From Beta vulgaris subsp. vulgaris (taxonomy: Eukaryota > Streptophyta > Magnoliopsida > Caryophyllales > Amaranthaceae): a DNA stretch of 64,000 bases. The stretch lies in NCBI RefSeq assembly GCF_026745355.1, contig NC_079202.1, positions 30,385,240-30,449,239 on the forward strand, in the 5' to 3' direction. A model generated the notes under the pieces. It was not told where the DNA came from and did not search any database. It worked only from the letters and a program-made list of their open reading frames with translations. A program made the translations under genes and the position numbers. Shown one piece after another: positions 47,178 through 59,287 of this stretch (position 1 is the first letter of the stretch; the number at the start of each line of letters is the position of its first letter).

Positions 47178-49967
47178 ATTCTTGGGATGAACTCGTTAAG
47201 TCTCTACAAGGCTAATATAGACTATGAGGTTCAGAAGGTAGTGTTGAGAAACCCTTTGGAAAAATTGACCTCCTATAGACGTTTTGGGAAGCCTAAGAAC
47301 TTTAAGGTTATCTCTGCGATGCAAGTGAGGAAGTTGATGAAAAAAGGGTGTGAATTATTTTTCTGTAATATGCAGAATGTGAGTAAGGAAGTTGGGGTGA
47401 ATATCGAGGATGTCCCAATTGTGAACTAGTTTATGGATGTATTTCTGAGTGAGATTTCGGGTACCCCGCCTGCGAGAGCTATTGAGTTTACCATATACTT
47501 AGTTCCTAGAGCTGCACTTATATCTAAGGCACCTTATAGAATGGCACCACCTGAGATGAGTGAGTTGAAGATGCGATTACAGGAGTTGTTGGAGAAGGGC
47601 TGTATTAGGCCTAGTGCATCACCTTGGGGAGCTTCTGTAGTTTTTGTGAAGAAAAAAAATGGGAGTATGAGGTTGTGTATTGACTATAAGGAACTGAACA
47701 ATTTAACCATCAAGAACAAGTATCCTTTGCCTAGAATAGATGACCTATTCGATTAATTAAATGGAGCGAATGTGTTCTCGAAGATTGATTTACGTTCGGG
47801 GTATCACTAGTTGAGAGTAGCTGATGAGGATGTATCTAAGACTGCATTGGGATGCGTTATGGTCATTGTGAGTTCACTAAATTGCCGTTTGGGTTAACCA
47901 ATGCTCCTGCCATATTTATGGATTTGATGAATAGGATATTCCATGAGTTCTTAGATAAGTTTGTTGTGGTATTCATTGATGATATTCTAATGTATTCGAG
48001 CAATGAAGTAGAGCATGATGAGCACTTGACAATTATGTTGGAGACGCTTAGGAAGAATCCATTATATGCCAAGTTCTCTAAGTGTGAGTTTCGTTTGTAG
48101 AAGGTAGCGTTTTGGGTCACTATGTGTCTAAGGAAGGAGTCTTTGTAGATTCTGCTAAGATTCAAGATGTGAGTGAGTGGCCAACTCCAAAGAATGTGTC
48201 AGATATTAGAAGTTTCCTAGGTCTAGCTGGCTATTATAGAAGATTTATGAGATATTTCTCGAAGATAGCGAGGCCCATGACCAACCTGATGAAGAAAGAT
48301 TCAAAATTTGAGTAGAGTGAAAAGTGTGAAGAAGCCTTTTAGATTTTGAAGGAACGTTTAACCTCCGCACCTGTTTTTTTGAGGTGTATAGTGATGCTTC
48401 GAAGAATGATTTGGGATATATGTTACAACAAAATGGGAAGGTAATTGCATATGCGTCGCGTCAGTTAAAACCTTATGAGGCTAATTACCCTACCCACGAT
48501 CTAGAGTTAGCTGCCATAGTGTTTGCATTGAACATTTGGAGACATAACCTCTATGGGGCAACTTGTAAGATATTTACTGATCATAAGAGTTTGAAATACA
48601 TTTTCACCCAAAAAGACCTGAATATGAGGCAAAGGAGATGGTTGGAATTGATTAAGGATTATGACCTAGACATCCAGTATCATGAGGGGAAAGCAAATGT
48701 AGTTGTCGATGCCTTGAGTAGAAAGTTAAGCCATAACGTGAGTGCCTTGATAGTCCCTGAGGAGTTGTGTCGAGATATGCAAAGGTTGAGCCTAGAAATT
48801 TTAAATCCTAGGAAAAGTGAGGCAATACTAAGCGCTTTATCTTTGGGTTGTCAGATTTCGATGAGATCAAAGAGGATCAAGTTAGGGATGAGCACCTAGA
48901 TAAGATTAAGGAGAAAATGAAGCAAAATAGGAAAGCCGATTTTAAGATCCATGATGATGGAAGTTTGAGGTTTAAGAGAAGATGGTGTGTACCACAAAAG
49001 TGTAATAACCTTAAGAGACGTCTTATGGATGAGGGGCATAACGCTCCATATTCTGTGCACCTTGGGAATGACAAGTTGTACAAAGACCTTAAGGGTATCT
49101 ATTAGTGGCTAAACATGAAGTGTGAGGTAGCTGAATATGTGTCTAAGTGCCTAACCTGTCAGAAAGTTAAGATAGATCATAATAGACCCATGGGGAAGGT
49201 TCAATCCTTAAAGGTTCGTGGATGGAAGTGGGATTCTATTTCTATGGATTTTGTGGCTGGTTTGCCTAGGACGAGGAGTGGTAATGATGCTATTTGAATT
49301 GTTGTGGATAGACTGACAAAGTCCGGCGTATTTATACCCTATTAAGGAGACATGGAAAAGAAGCAACTTGGAAAGACGTACATTAGGCATGTGGTGAGAT
49401 TGCATGGGGTTCCAAGGGATATCAATTCTGATCGTGATTCGAGGTTTCTCTCAAAATTTTGGAAAAAGGTCCAATTAAATCTTGGGACAACATTAAAAAT
49501 GAGTACAACCTTTCACCCTACGACTGATGGCCAGACTGAGAGGACTAACCAAACCATGGATCATGATATGTTGAGAGCGTGTGCTATTGATTTCCAAGGT
49601 AGTTAGGAGAACTTATTAGACTTGATCGAATTTTCTTATAACAATAGCTATCATTCGAGGCACTATATGGACGAAAGTGTAGAAATCCCATTTGTTGGAA
49701 TGATTTTAGCGAAAATATAGTCTTGGGGACATAATTTTTTGAGGAAACCGTTAGGAATGTCAAACTGATTTAGGCTAGAATTCAAGCTACTCAAGATAGG
49801 GAAAAGAGTTATGCCGACTTAAAACGACGCAAGGATAAGTTTGCAGTAGGTGATAAAGTGTTTTTGAAAGTATCACCAACTAACGGCGTCATGAGATTTG
49901 GGAAAAAGGGCAAGTTAAGGGTCAAATATGTAGGCCCATATGAAATTTTGGAGCAAATTGGAATTGT
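47178..49967 (+). pseudogene. Tekay-like Ty3/gypsy pol: protease end, RT, RNase H, integrase
   Basis: The order is protease end to linker (47187-47429, ending with VNIEDVPIVN), then reverse transcriptase. RT motifs are [78 protein letters not shown] and the catalytic box [13 protein letters not shown] (IDD at about 47975). RNase H follows ([54 protein letters not shown]). The integrase has the zinc segment CLTCQKVKIDHNRP, WKWDSISMDFVAGLPRTRSG, HPTTDGQTERTNQTM and the end GKLRVKYVGPYEILEQIG. The frame is broken by at least seven stops and several shifts. It ends at 49967, before any chromodomain, where an antisense LTR starts. Confidence 0.93.
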
Positions 49968-52560
49968 AACAGCCCGATTCCCGAGCTGCTAGGTAAACAC
50001 ACTTAAGATTCACTAATCACAATTAATGCTTAATAAGCCTCAAAATAAATATTTACTCGTAGCGAAAACATAACCTTAGAAATCGATCTTGGACCTGTGG
50101 GTTATTGGCCCACAAAACAAAATCCTTTATATAAGACTTCAATTACACCGATATCTCGACTAATATTCCCAAATATTGTATACAACGAAATATATCAGAA
50201 ACTATTCCTTAATTGACTATCTAAAATGCAAATTAATCCATAAGCTACGACGACATCTTTATCTTGCTTCACTTCAAAATCCTGAGCTCACAACACCAAA
50301 CCTGCAACAATGTTTGACTCTGCCACCCACCAAGTGACAAGCCACATAAATGACAAAACAATCAGCAAAGCTGAGTACACACTGTGTAATAGAAAATACA
50401 AGTCTAGGTGTATTTTGAAAACTAACACATAGTTATGATAACAAATAATCACATGCAACTCAATTATTATAGTTTTCCAAAATCAATCGTTTGGCATGAA
50501 CGCGAATGGAGAGGGGTACCACGCAGTACCAACTGTCTCCAAACTGTTGAGGGTCGTCACCCCACCTTTTACTGTTCTGCTTGCAAGATTTAACCGGGCA
50601 TGTCCTATAACGCCAGGAATTCGCCCTTCCTGGAAGGCAACAGTTAGGGACTCTACCCGCCCTAATTCGGGTGCATGTTCATGCCTCACTTTTATATTTA
50701 TAATATAAGATGATTCATACTTGAATCCTCAATACTCATAACATAACATCATATTCGACCTTATCTGGTCTTAACTCATATCTGAATCATTTCCTCATTA
50801 TCATACCAAATCATATTTTAAGAAACATAGTATTTTCGAACAATTCCAATAATTGAACAAAAGGATACTTTTATAACAATCCAATAGCAATTCACAACTA
50901 ACTCATAGAGATGCATCTATAATCATGACCATTACTATAAACGATATATGATATCTAAAATTTAGTATAACGCACACAAGAGCATTTAAATATATTTTGC
51001 TGAACATAAAGGTTACCTCAACTCTATAACAATTATACGAAACCTCCAATCATCATAACTTGATTTTCCATATCATCTTGAATTATATACGTCTACATAG
51101 CCATTCTCCAACAACCACCTCACAGTAACATCAATAATCAATAACCGAACTTAGACTAATCTAAACTAGAAAACATAATCATAACTAATTCCCGATTTAG
51201 AAATTATCAACCTTCAACATCCCAATTCCATAATCATAATTCTAAATTATATAACTAAACCAACTAAACATAACTCACAACCTTACCTAAATCAAGAACA
51301 TAATTTGGCTACCAACAAATATATATTGAGAATATAAAGCTAACTCGACACATAAATAAACCTCAATAAATTGATTTCTATCTTGCACTCAAATCCTTAA
51401 CCAACCGAATAACAATTCCAACAATACAATCCCCTTCATAATTCCGAATGATACTCCATTCCTAGTCATCCTCCAATAATCACCTCATAACAATAACAAT
51501 AATCAACAACCAATCTTAACTATTCTAATTAACTTCTTCTAACGCAACCACTATGCTAATCAAACTTAATCCCGCTAATAGAAATTAACGAAGTCAATTC
51601 CATAACTCATAACTCGACTTCATACATATTAACTCCAACTCCAATAATTATAACAGACTCCCAATTCTAAAATTACGACTTCCCTCGCATCATCAACAAC
51701 AACTATCCAATAAGAACGATACGACAACAACAACAACAACAAATATTAGTTACAAACCCCACCTTCCCCTGAAACTACGCAGCAACAAGAAGAACTGAAT
51801 AATATCATAAACAACATATGCCGCCACAACAACAGCAACACATCAATAACAACGTAACAACACCCACTACAGACAACCACCACCCAACAGCAGTGGCACA
51901 ACAACCCCACCACAACAACACATCACCACCACCAACAATCCCAAATAACAACAGCAATACAACAACGACAACAACATAATAACAACAGCACAAACAACAA
52001 TAATACCACCTCCACCACCAACAATAACACCAACACCAACAACACAACATTAAGCACAATAACAGAACAACAACAACAATAATACATCAGCACAACCAAC
52101 AACAAAAACCACCACCTACTATGTTCATAGCAAACCTAAGTAAATCATATTCCCAAATTTATCACTCCAACTTCTTGAATCATAATAACAAGATGAACCA
52201 TATTATTCTACTGAATACTTTGGATATATACTTGAACTATAAACCACATGGTACTAGCTCTGGACACATCATCGTAACCTTTTTAATTATATCCAAACTA
52301 ATTCATCTTCCAAACTAGTAAACTATTTTAACTATAACCCACCACACCATCTCCACAACAACAGAACAACACTCCACCACAACCACCACACAACTCCACA
52401 ACAACAATAACATAACAACTCCACCTTCATCATCACAATTACTCCACAAGTTCATGTACTAAACACATAATTTTATGAAAGTTTATTTTAGCTATTTTGA
52501 ACTTCTTTTGATATACATATTTTAAATTGGGAAGGACTATGATTGAGGAAAATCTCAAAA
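49968..52560 (-). mobile_element. Antisense Tekay-type LTR-like region
   Basis: It starts TGTAACAGCCCGATTCCCGA. On the minus strand this is the usual LTR end CGGG(C)TGTTACA. Internally it carries ATCAGCAAAGCTGAGTACAC, the complement of the CTCAGCTTTGCTGAT block found in plus orientation at 36551-36565, confirming antisense orientation. A (CAA/CAC)n-rich block (51720-52110) fills the distal part. The far end is not defined; a Helitron-like end lies at 52653. Confidence 0.55.
51720..52110. repeat. (CAA)/(CAC)-rich low-complexity block
   Basis: A 390-bp stretch of CAACAA, CACCAC and AACAAT words; the open Cys/Val/Leu-rich frames on the minus strand are compositional artefacts. Confidence 0.85.
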
Positions 52561-52653
52561 TCTTAATAGGTAAGTATTTTCATTGGATGAAGGGTTAAAA
52601 AGTCTTTTCAAATAGGGACACCATAGCTCCCTCCTTGGCTTATATAATAGAGA
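52561..52653 (-). other. Helitron-like 5' terminus, copy 3
   Basis: On the minus strand TCTCTATTATATAAGCCAAG starts at 52653 and continues GGAGGGAGCTATGGTGTCCC, matching copy 2 at 24219 for about 40 bp. Confidence 0.35.
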
Positions 52654-53330
52654 TATTTCTTATTTTTGCGTCAATTTTATGTTCTTAACATGTGGCTTTT
52701 AATTTTCTATTATTTAATATCAACAAAATAACTTAAAATAATGATAACAATGACATTTATAATGATAACAACGAGATTAATAATAATTACCAATATTAAT
52801 AATTAATAAGTACAACAGCAACAATATGAACAAATGTACTAGTAAATAATAGTATTAATAGTAATAATGAGTTTCTAAATATAAGCATGATTTGATCTGA
52901 TCTAATCTGAACTTATTTTTTCTGATCTGAAATAAGCAAAAATAAGGTGAACTGAACATAGGCTAAAACTGGTGATCTTCGCTCGCCTTAAACTGTCTAC
53001 AATTGTCACCATCTGGCAATACATGCAACAACCATCGAAGGTCAACGACATAGATTCTTCTTCCCGAGATCATCTTCGCTAGCTAGGGTTTCCCGACGAG
53101 ATCCTTGCACGCAGTGTAAAGCGCAGAGATTGGGGAGCAGAAAACGACTATGAAAGGCGCAAAGTTTGTGATTTCCTGGCGAGCAAGAACCCCTGAGTCG
53201 CAGGAATTGAAGAAAAATCGAGCTTAGTTTTTCCGGCGAAGAATCGTTATTTTTTTAGTTTTTAGTTCTAATTTTTTTTTGTAATCGGAGATATTCTTGT
53301 TGTGTTTTTCGGCGAAGATTCGTGATTTTT

Positions 53331-54036
53331 TTGAGCTTGTGTGTAATTACTCTAAAACATCACAACTTCACTCAGTCCAAGTCTGACTACTCCATGTTCA
53401 TCAAAGGCAGTGGAGAAGATTTACTTATAGTGTTAATGTATGTTGATGACCTAATACTTGCGAGTCCTAATGCTCAAGCCATACATGACATTAAAGCTTT
53501 TCTAAGTACACAATTTCACATGAAAGATATGGGTGTACTTAGGGTATGTTTAACGCTAGTCTGGAGCAAAGTCTTACAAGAAATTTTTAATAGTCTTGGC
53601 AAAGACTCAGCGATACTTATCAAATATAATGGGGATAGTCTTGGGGTGGGTTTGGATAATCAAGACTCCACCCAAGACCATTGATATGGGACCCATATTT
53701 CTAGGCCACCAAACACCTGCCACGTGTCTTTTATTTTTTTTTTCTTTGTAAAATTCTGCCTCTGAGGGATAATGTGTAAAACTGGAATGAGTCTGGAGTG
53801 AGTATAAAAAGTAGAAAGTAGGTAAAAATTAGTGGAAAGCTGATGTGACACAGTCTGAAGTTTGGATTTGGGTCTGAGGGTTAAACACACCCTTAGATAC
53901 TTCCTTAGAATAGAAGTGGACCAGTGTGATGATGATATTTTCCTATCACAAAGGAAATATGTGCAGGATTTGCTTGATGAATATGGGATGTCTGGATGCA
54001 GGCCACTTAAACTTCCTATGGAGTATGGACTCCCAT
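53331..54036 (+). pseudogene. Ty1/copia reverse transcriptase fragment, split by a MITE
   Basis: The first part reads HNFTQSKSDYSMFIKGSGED, then LLIVLMYVDDLILASPNAQA, with the catalytic YVDD, and ends FHMKDMGVL at the MITE border. The second part starts RYFLRIEVDQ after 53892 and continues DDIFLSQRKYVQDLLDEYGM, then SGCRPLKLPME. Those are consecutive blocks of copia RT: YVDD, then (L)(K/R)YFLG(I/M)E, then QRKY..DLL. The MITE lies exactly between them with the frame kept on both sides. Ends are truncated; the right end runs into a T-rich tract. Confidence 0.92.
53542..53892. mobile_element. Tourist-like MITE (351 bp) in copia RT
   Basis: The ends GGGTATGTTTAACGCTAGTC and GGTTAAACACACCC are inverted repeats, flanked by TTA at 53539-53541 and 53893-53895. 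The interior has no coding capacity. The RT frame before and after is the same, which confirms the boundaries independently. Confidence 0.9.
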
Positions 54037-54119
54037 GTACTTTTGCTTTTTTTTTTTTCTCTCTCTTCTCGATTTTATTTTTATGGTTTTTTATACTCTT
54101 TATATTTTTTGTAATTTAG

Positions 54120-55165
54120 GCTTATAAAATATCATTTTTATTATACATATACGTTTAATCTGCACTAAATTATTTGTTGGCTCTTGTGTTGTAATTTATT
54201 TTAGAGAACTGCTAGAAGATTTATAATTCTAAAAAATAATTTTTTTACCACTTGCTATATTGTGCGGCAGCTTTGCTCCACAATCGCAACTTAAGGTTAA
54301 ATTTTAAAAGTAGATTTCTTCAATTTTTCTTCATCAAAATTTTTTGAGTACTCACAATAAGTTTCCCTTTGAATTTTCATCGTGGACTTACTTCTTTTTT
54401 AAATAGAAAAAAAAAATATCATTAATAAAACATCATACGACATCTATAACAATATAAGGCGTACACAAAGGATAATTTAAAAACATTAATAAGAATATCT
54501 TCATCCATTTTACTAATATAGACGCTTCGGTATAGCTTCTTTGATATGATACTATTCCAACCATGCTGGAAATTCAATAACTAACCATCCAGCCTGCCTG
54601 ATTCAATAGTAAATTGAAATGAGACCTTCGCCTTGATATTCTTGTTATGCACCTATTAGTTATGCTAGCCTTTAATTGCTTCTGGCTGAATTAGTTAAGT
54701 GCTGAAGTATATTAGTTAAGCGCTAGAGTATATTAGTTAATCGCTAGAGTATATTAATTAAACGCTGAAGTATATATTAGTTAAGCGGTGAAGTATATAT
54801 TAGTTATATCATAAAAATCAAATTATAATGCATTTTATTGGCCATAACTTCAATATCATGCACAAATAATTATGTCTTTCTCAAAAAACCTAATGCACTA
54901 ATTCTATCATAAACCCTCCAAAACAAACTCATCATGCTCTTTTTCAATAAGTCACACAACAAAGAATCACAACAAACGAAACTAGGGCAAAAATCACAAT
55001 CTTTAACACACAAAAACACACTGGCAGCTTCAATCAAGAAACGCTTTTTCTTACAAACGTTGATCACTATATCAAAAACTAAATATTTTGATTCACATCT
55101 ATTATATTTCCTCACACAACCAGCCACAGAATGAAAACCCATGAAGGGAGGAGGTCGATTGGATC
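54120..55165. other. Non-coding AT-rich stretch
   Basis: No gene is seen. It contains a tandem array (next entry) and poly-A-rich segments near 54404 that could be the end of a LINE-like copy. Confidence 0.35.
54691..54806. repeat. 24-27-bp minisatellite, five units
   Basis: Variants of ATTAGTTAAGCGCT(A/G)(G/A)AGTAT repeat five times with one or two substitutions each and a length difference from TAT insertions. Confidence 0.85.
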
Positions 55166-55170
55166 CAAAC

Positions 55171-58100
55171 TAGAGCTGGCCACGGGCCGTGCTGGGCCTG
55201 ACCACGGGCCAGGCCCGCGGGCTGAAGTGGAATACGGGTCGGGCCAGGCCCGTGGCCCATCAAACTCGTGTCGTGCCGGGCTGGGCTGAAAATGTGGGAA
55301 ACTTGTCCATGGCACGGCACGGCCCACGGGGCTGGCGGGCCGGGCTCTTGCTCACCGCGGGCCTGGTCCGAAAATCACAGTTTTTGAAAAAAAAAAAAAA
55401 ATGCTCGCGGGCCTTGTGCGTAAAAGGAATATTACTAAGGAGAATTGTACAGATTATTATGCAGTACCTGCCTTTTGTTTACTTGGCAAGTTCACAGTTA
55501 TCACTTATCACAGCTTTTATATATGTGGGCCCTTTTTTCTTTTGTTTTCCTCTGAGCCTTTGAATTCTGAACTGTGGGATGTGATTGAGACTTATATTTT
55601 TTAGTGTCCTTAATGTATGATTCACCTATCTTAACGTCACTTTCAACTTTTTTACCCTTTTTTTGAACTTTTCGATAGATATTTTATTGGGGGTTATGTA
55701 TCTGCCATTAGTTTCCTATATGATGTGGTTGTGGCAATTTTATGGAAGTAGTTTTTTTTTTTTAGGTGTTTTGTTTTTTTAGGTCTACTTCACTACTTGT
55801 CTAGCATTGTTAGATTTGTTGTCACTTTACTAGAATTATATTGTAAGCTTTATTTCTCTCTCTCTTTCTTTTTTTAAGTTTATTTTTTATTTTATATATT
55901 TGTATTTATAAGTTAATTATAGTGAAAAACAAAAAAGTAAAAAGTAAAGAAAATTTATTTACGGTAACATTGTAACTTGAAAAATACCTCAAATTTATTA
56001 TTGAACTCTTGATAATATTGAAAAGTAACAAAATAACTAGATGTCTAGATTCTTAACAACTAAAGACATTACAAACAATAAGAAAGTTACATTTCATCAC
56101 TCATCATCATCATCATCTATTTCTTGTTCAAGATCGTCGGCTAGTTGAATTGATTGAGAACTATTAGATCCAGAAGCCGACGTGCCTTCATCATTATCAT
56201 TTAGTACATACGACTTATCTTGAGATCGATCTTCGGCATCTAACCAATCTTTGAAAGAGACACACATTTCAAGAGTTTCGGGTTTTAAACTTGATCTTCT
56301 ATCATCTAGCACTCTTCCTGATGCGCTAAAAGCTCGTTCAGATGCAACTGATGAGACTTGGATAGCAAAAATATCACGAGCCATCACCGCCAAAATTGGA
56401 TGCTTTGTGCTTTGTCCTTTCCACCACTCCAGTAGGTCAAGTCCAAACTTTTCTTCATCATCCATACCTTTCATGAAATCATAGCTTAGATACATTTGTA
56501 ATTCAGAAACATCACTTTGAGCTCTTCGGGATGATTCACTACCAGAAAATTTAGACATCATATTAGCAGCTTGTGCAAGTAAACCTTTTGACCGTTTACT
56601 TACGCTCTTGGATGATTGAGAAGGAGCAAATCGAGTAACTGTTCCATATTTATTTTCATAAATTCTATATAGTTCGAAAAATCGAGTGGTCACATTAGTT
56701 TTAAAAGCTCCAACATCACTTCCAAGTAGCATGCATTGAAAATAAATATCAAGTAACAAGAAAGTACCATCATATTTTTGCCTTGGATCTAAAATAGAAG
56801 CAAAAACATAAAAAATAGGAAGCTCCGTATAATATCTGCGCCATTTCACCTCCATTGCTAGAAGATAGTCATCATAAGTTTCTTCGCCACGATGCTCATA
56901 AAAAAGTTGAGCAAGTAAACATGTATTACTAAGAAAAGATTGAGAACATGGATTATAAACAGAAGAAAAGCAATGGGTCATGCTATATAACAATTGTAAG
57001 AAGTTCATATACTTTTCACAATTATTCCAATCACTTTCTAATAAAGCCATTTGTGGAAATTTTTGATTGAAAAAAATCGTTATTGGAATTCTATACTCGA
57101 TTGCCCTGGCCTACTCAACATGTCGTAAGTGGAGTTCCACCTAGTCGGACAATCGGCTTTGAGTTTTACCACTTTTAGCTTTTGCTGACGCAGAAATGCT
57201 TTCCACTCCTGAAGTCTCATAGAATAACTGTTTAATAGAAAGAATTGCAGTTCTAATTTTCTCATAAAAAGGACCAATAGCAGTAGTTCCATCTCTCACA
57301 CATAAATTTAAAACATGACAAATGCATCTAATGTGAAGTGCTTCTCCATCTAAAATTAAATCAGGTAATTGTTGTTTGACCATGTTTGCACTATATGTCA
57401 TAGATGTTGCATTATCAAAAGTCATGGACATAATTCTAGTCCTAAGACCATACTCATCAATAGCTTGCATTAGATGATGAGCAATGTTAAGACCAGTGTG
57501 GGGGTATTCTAACATTCTAAAATGAATAATACGCTTTTGCAACAACTATTCATCATCTATCCAATGACAAGTCACACACAAGTAATGTAGTCCATAACCA
57601 CCATCCCATGCATCCGCAGTTAAAGAAACTCTACAAGGAAGATTACTTAATAGTTGAATTAACCTTTCTTTATGCTCTAAATAGTTTCTCATCGCAGATG
57701 AACGAGCCATTTTTCTAGAAATTGGCTTGTGTTGAGGTTGTAGTGCTTTGTTGATGTAATTATTAAAAGGTTCATTCTCAGCAAAAAGAAAAGGTTGTTC
57801 AGCATGCACAAGCATTTGCGCGAGTTCGTCCCTATCCCTCTGATAATTGTAAGTGAAACCGTGTGGATGATACTGAGAGATTTTGGGTTGTGCTGGATCG
57901 CTAGAGGGTTCACCACATTTTTTGGAGTGTCTAACTAAGTGACCCGTCCCTTGTTTAGATAAAGCAGATAAAATCATGTTACATGTTTTGCACTTAGCTT
58001 TGCTTTCATCCTTATTTAATAAAAAGTAGCCCCAAACCTTACTTTTTCGATGTTTCTTAGTTGCCATTTCCTCTTCCGTACACCACTCATCTAATAGATT

Positions 58101-59287
58101 TGGGATTTCTGAGAAGGGCCTATCCACTGATTGACCACTAGATCCGGATCCCATGCTAGGCATTGTTGATGAAAATTGAGGTATAGTTTAGGTGGAATGG
58201 TAAGAACTAGGATCTTGAGGTGTGCCATATCCGTAATAGGGTTGGTATGCGTTTGGTTGAAATCCCGGAGGGGGATTCATATCGAATGCAGAAAACGGTT
58301 GGTTCATTTGGCTAAACTGATTGAATCCCATGTTTTGAGGTGGCGGCATAGACATGTTTGGGTTTTGTTGGTCACTAGAAGTAGCTATGTGTTTGGCTTT
58401 TTTGGAGGAGATATTTGGTTTTGATGCCATTGCAGAAACAAATTCACAAAAACAAAATATACTTAATTAAAATTAACAAAAATAACACTAATTAATAAAA
58501 AAGGAATCAATTAACAAAAATAATTAATAGCTAATAACGTACTAACAATATAATTGTAAATAGAATAATGATTAGTAATAATAAATTAAAAATAATTGAA
58601 ACAAAGTTGAGTTAGATCTTACAACCAATATAGTAGAAATAGAATTAGGAAATGTGAAAATCGCAACTTCAAATGTTTCTTGAATGATCTCCAAAAAATC
58701 TTCACCCAAAGAACAAGTAATTTTGTAGTAGTACTATTAATAATTTTAAGAGCAAAGTGTTAATGTATAATTGAGAGATTTTGTTATTTAGGAATTGAGA
58801 ACTTTGATAATTCTAATTGAGGAGATTGAAATAATACAGAAGAATGAATGATGAGATGAGAGTGATGAGTTGTTTGGAAAAAATAATGAAATTTTGGTGT
58901 ATTTATAGAGAAAGGAAAAAAATTAGCCGTTGTAAATATATCTGTTGTAAAATTAGTTGTTGCTTGTTGCTTGGTGCATATGGATTATTTATGGACGTTG
59001 AAAATCTGAAAATTTCACTCTTGCAATACATTGTGTATTTGTGACATTGTACTTAATATGTGTTGTCATTGTCACAATAACACAATGTCATCAATTATCA
59101 TCACTTTACCTGCACAATTTGCAGCAAAAGGAGAGTTATTGAGAGTACTTCAACTCAACGGCACACATAAGTCTGCGAGCCTCTGTTTCGTGGGCCCAGC
59201 CCACCGGTCAGCCCACGGGCCGGGCCGGGCCATGAACGGGCCGAGCTCGGGCAGCCCGCGGGCCAGCCCGGCCCATGGCCACCACTA
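55171..59287 (-). mobile_element. Full-length hAT transposon (4.1 kb)
   Basis: The ends TAGAGCTGGCCACGGGCC and GGCCCATGGCCACCACTA (read inward TAGTGGTGGCCATGGGCC) are inverted repeats. Both continue into GC-rich GGGCC/GGCCC subterminal regions (55171-55380 and 59190-59287). Flanks ATCCAAAC and AATTTCAAAC resemble each other but are not a clean 8-bp duplication. It encodes a broken transposase on the minus strand (56097-58430). The termini match those of the 12501-13153 MITE. Confidence 0.85.
56097..58430 (-). pseudogene. hAT transposase (BED zinc finger to C-terminal dimerisation domain), broken
   Basis: The start at 58430 opens a Gln/Pro-rich N-terminus (MASKPNISSKKAKHIATSSD). An in-frame TAA lies near 58191. 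From 58163 come a BED-type zinc finger (CKTCNMILSALSKQGTGHLV, then RHSKKC) and the start of the transposase fold (LTADAWDGGYGLHYLCVTCH). A second in-frame stop follows WIDDE at 57546-57548. The 57545-57141 frame has GLNIAHHLMQAIDEYGLRTR and CICHVLNLCVRDG. Then the reading shifts to another frame for DCPTRWNSTYDML (57292-57080) and back. The last frame, 57050-56097, holds FASILDPRQKYD and the hAT dimerisation domain (SSVASERAFSASGRVLDDRR, SSLKPETLEMC) and an acidic tail. Two stops plus two frame changes mean no functional protein. Both stops fit a C-to-T change on one strand. Confidence 0.93.

Noticed and set aside
51805..52105. Cys/Val/Leu-rich membrane-like frames
   Set aside because: Minus-strand reading of (CAA)/(CAC) low-complexity DNA in an LTR-like region.
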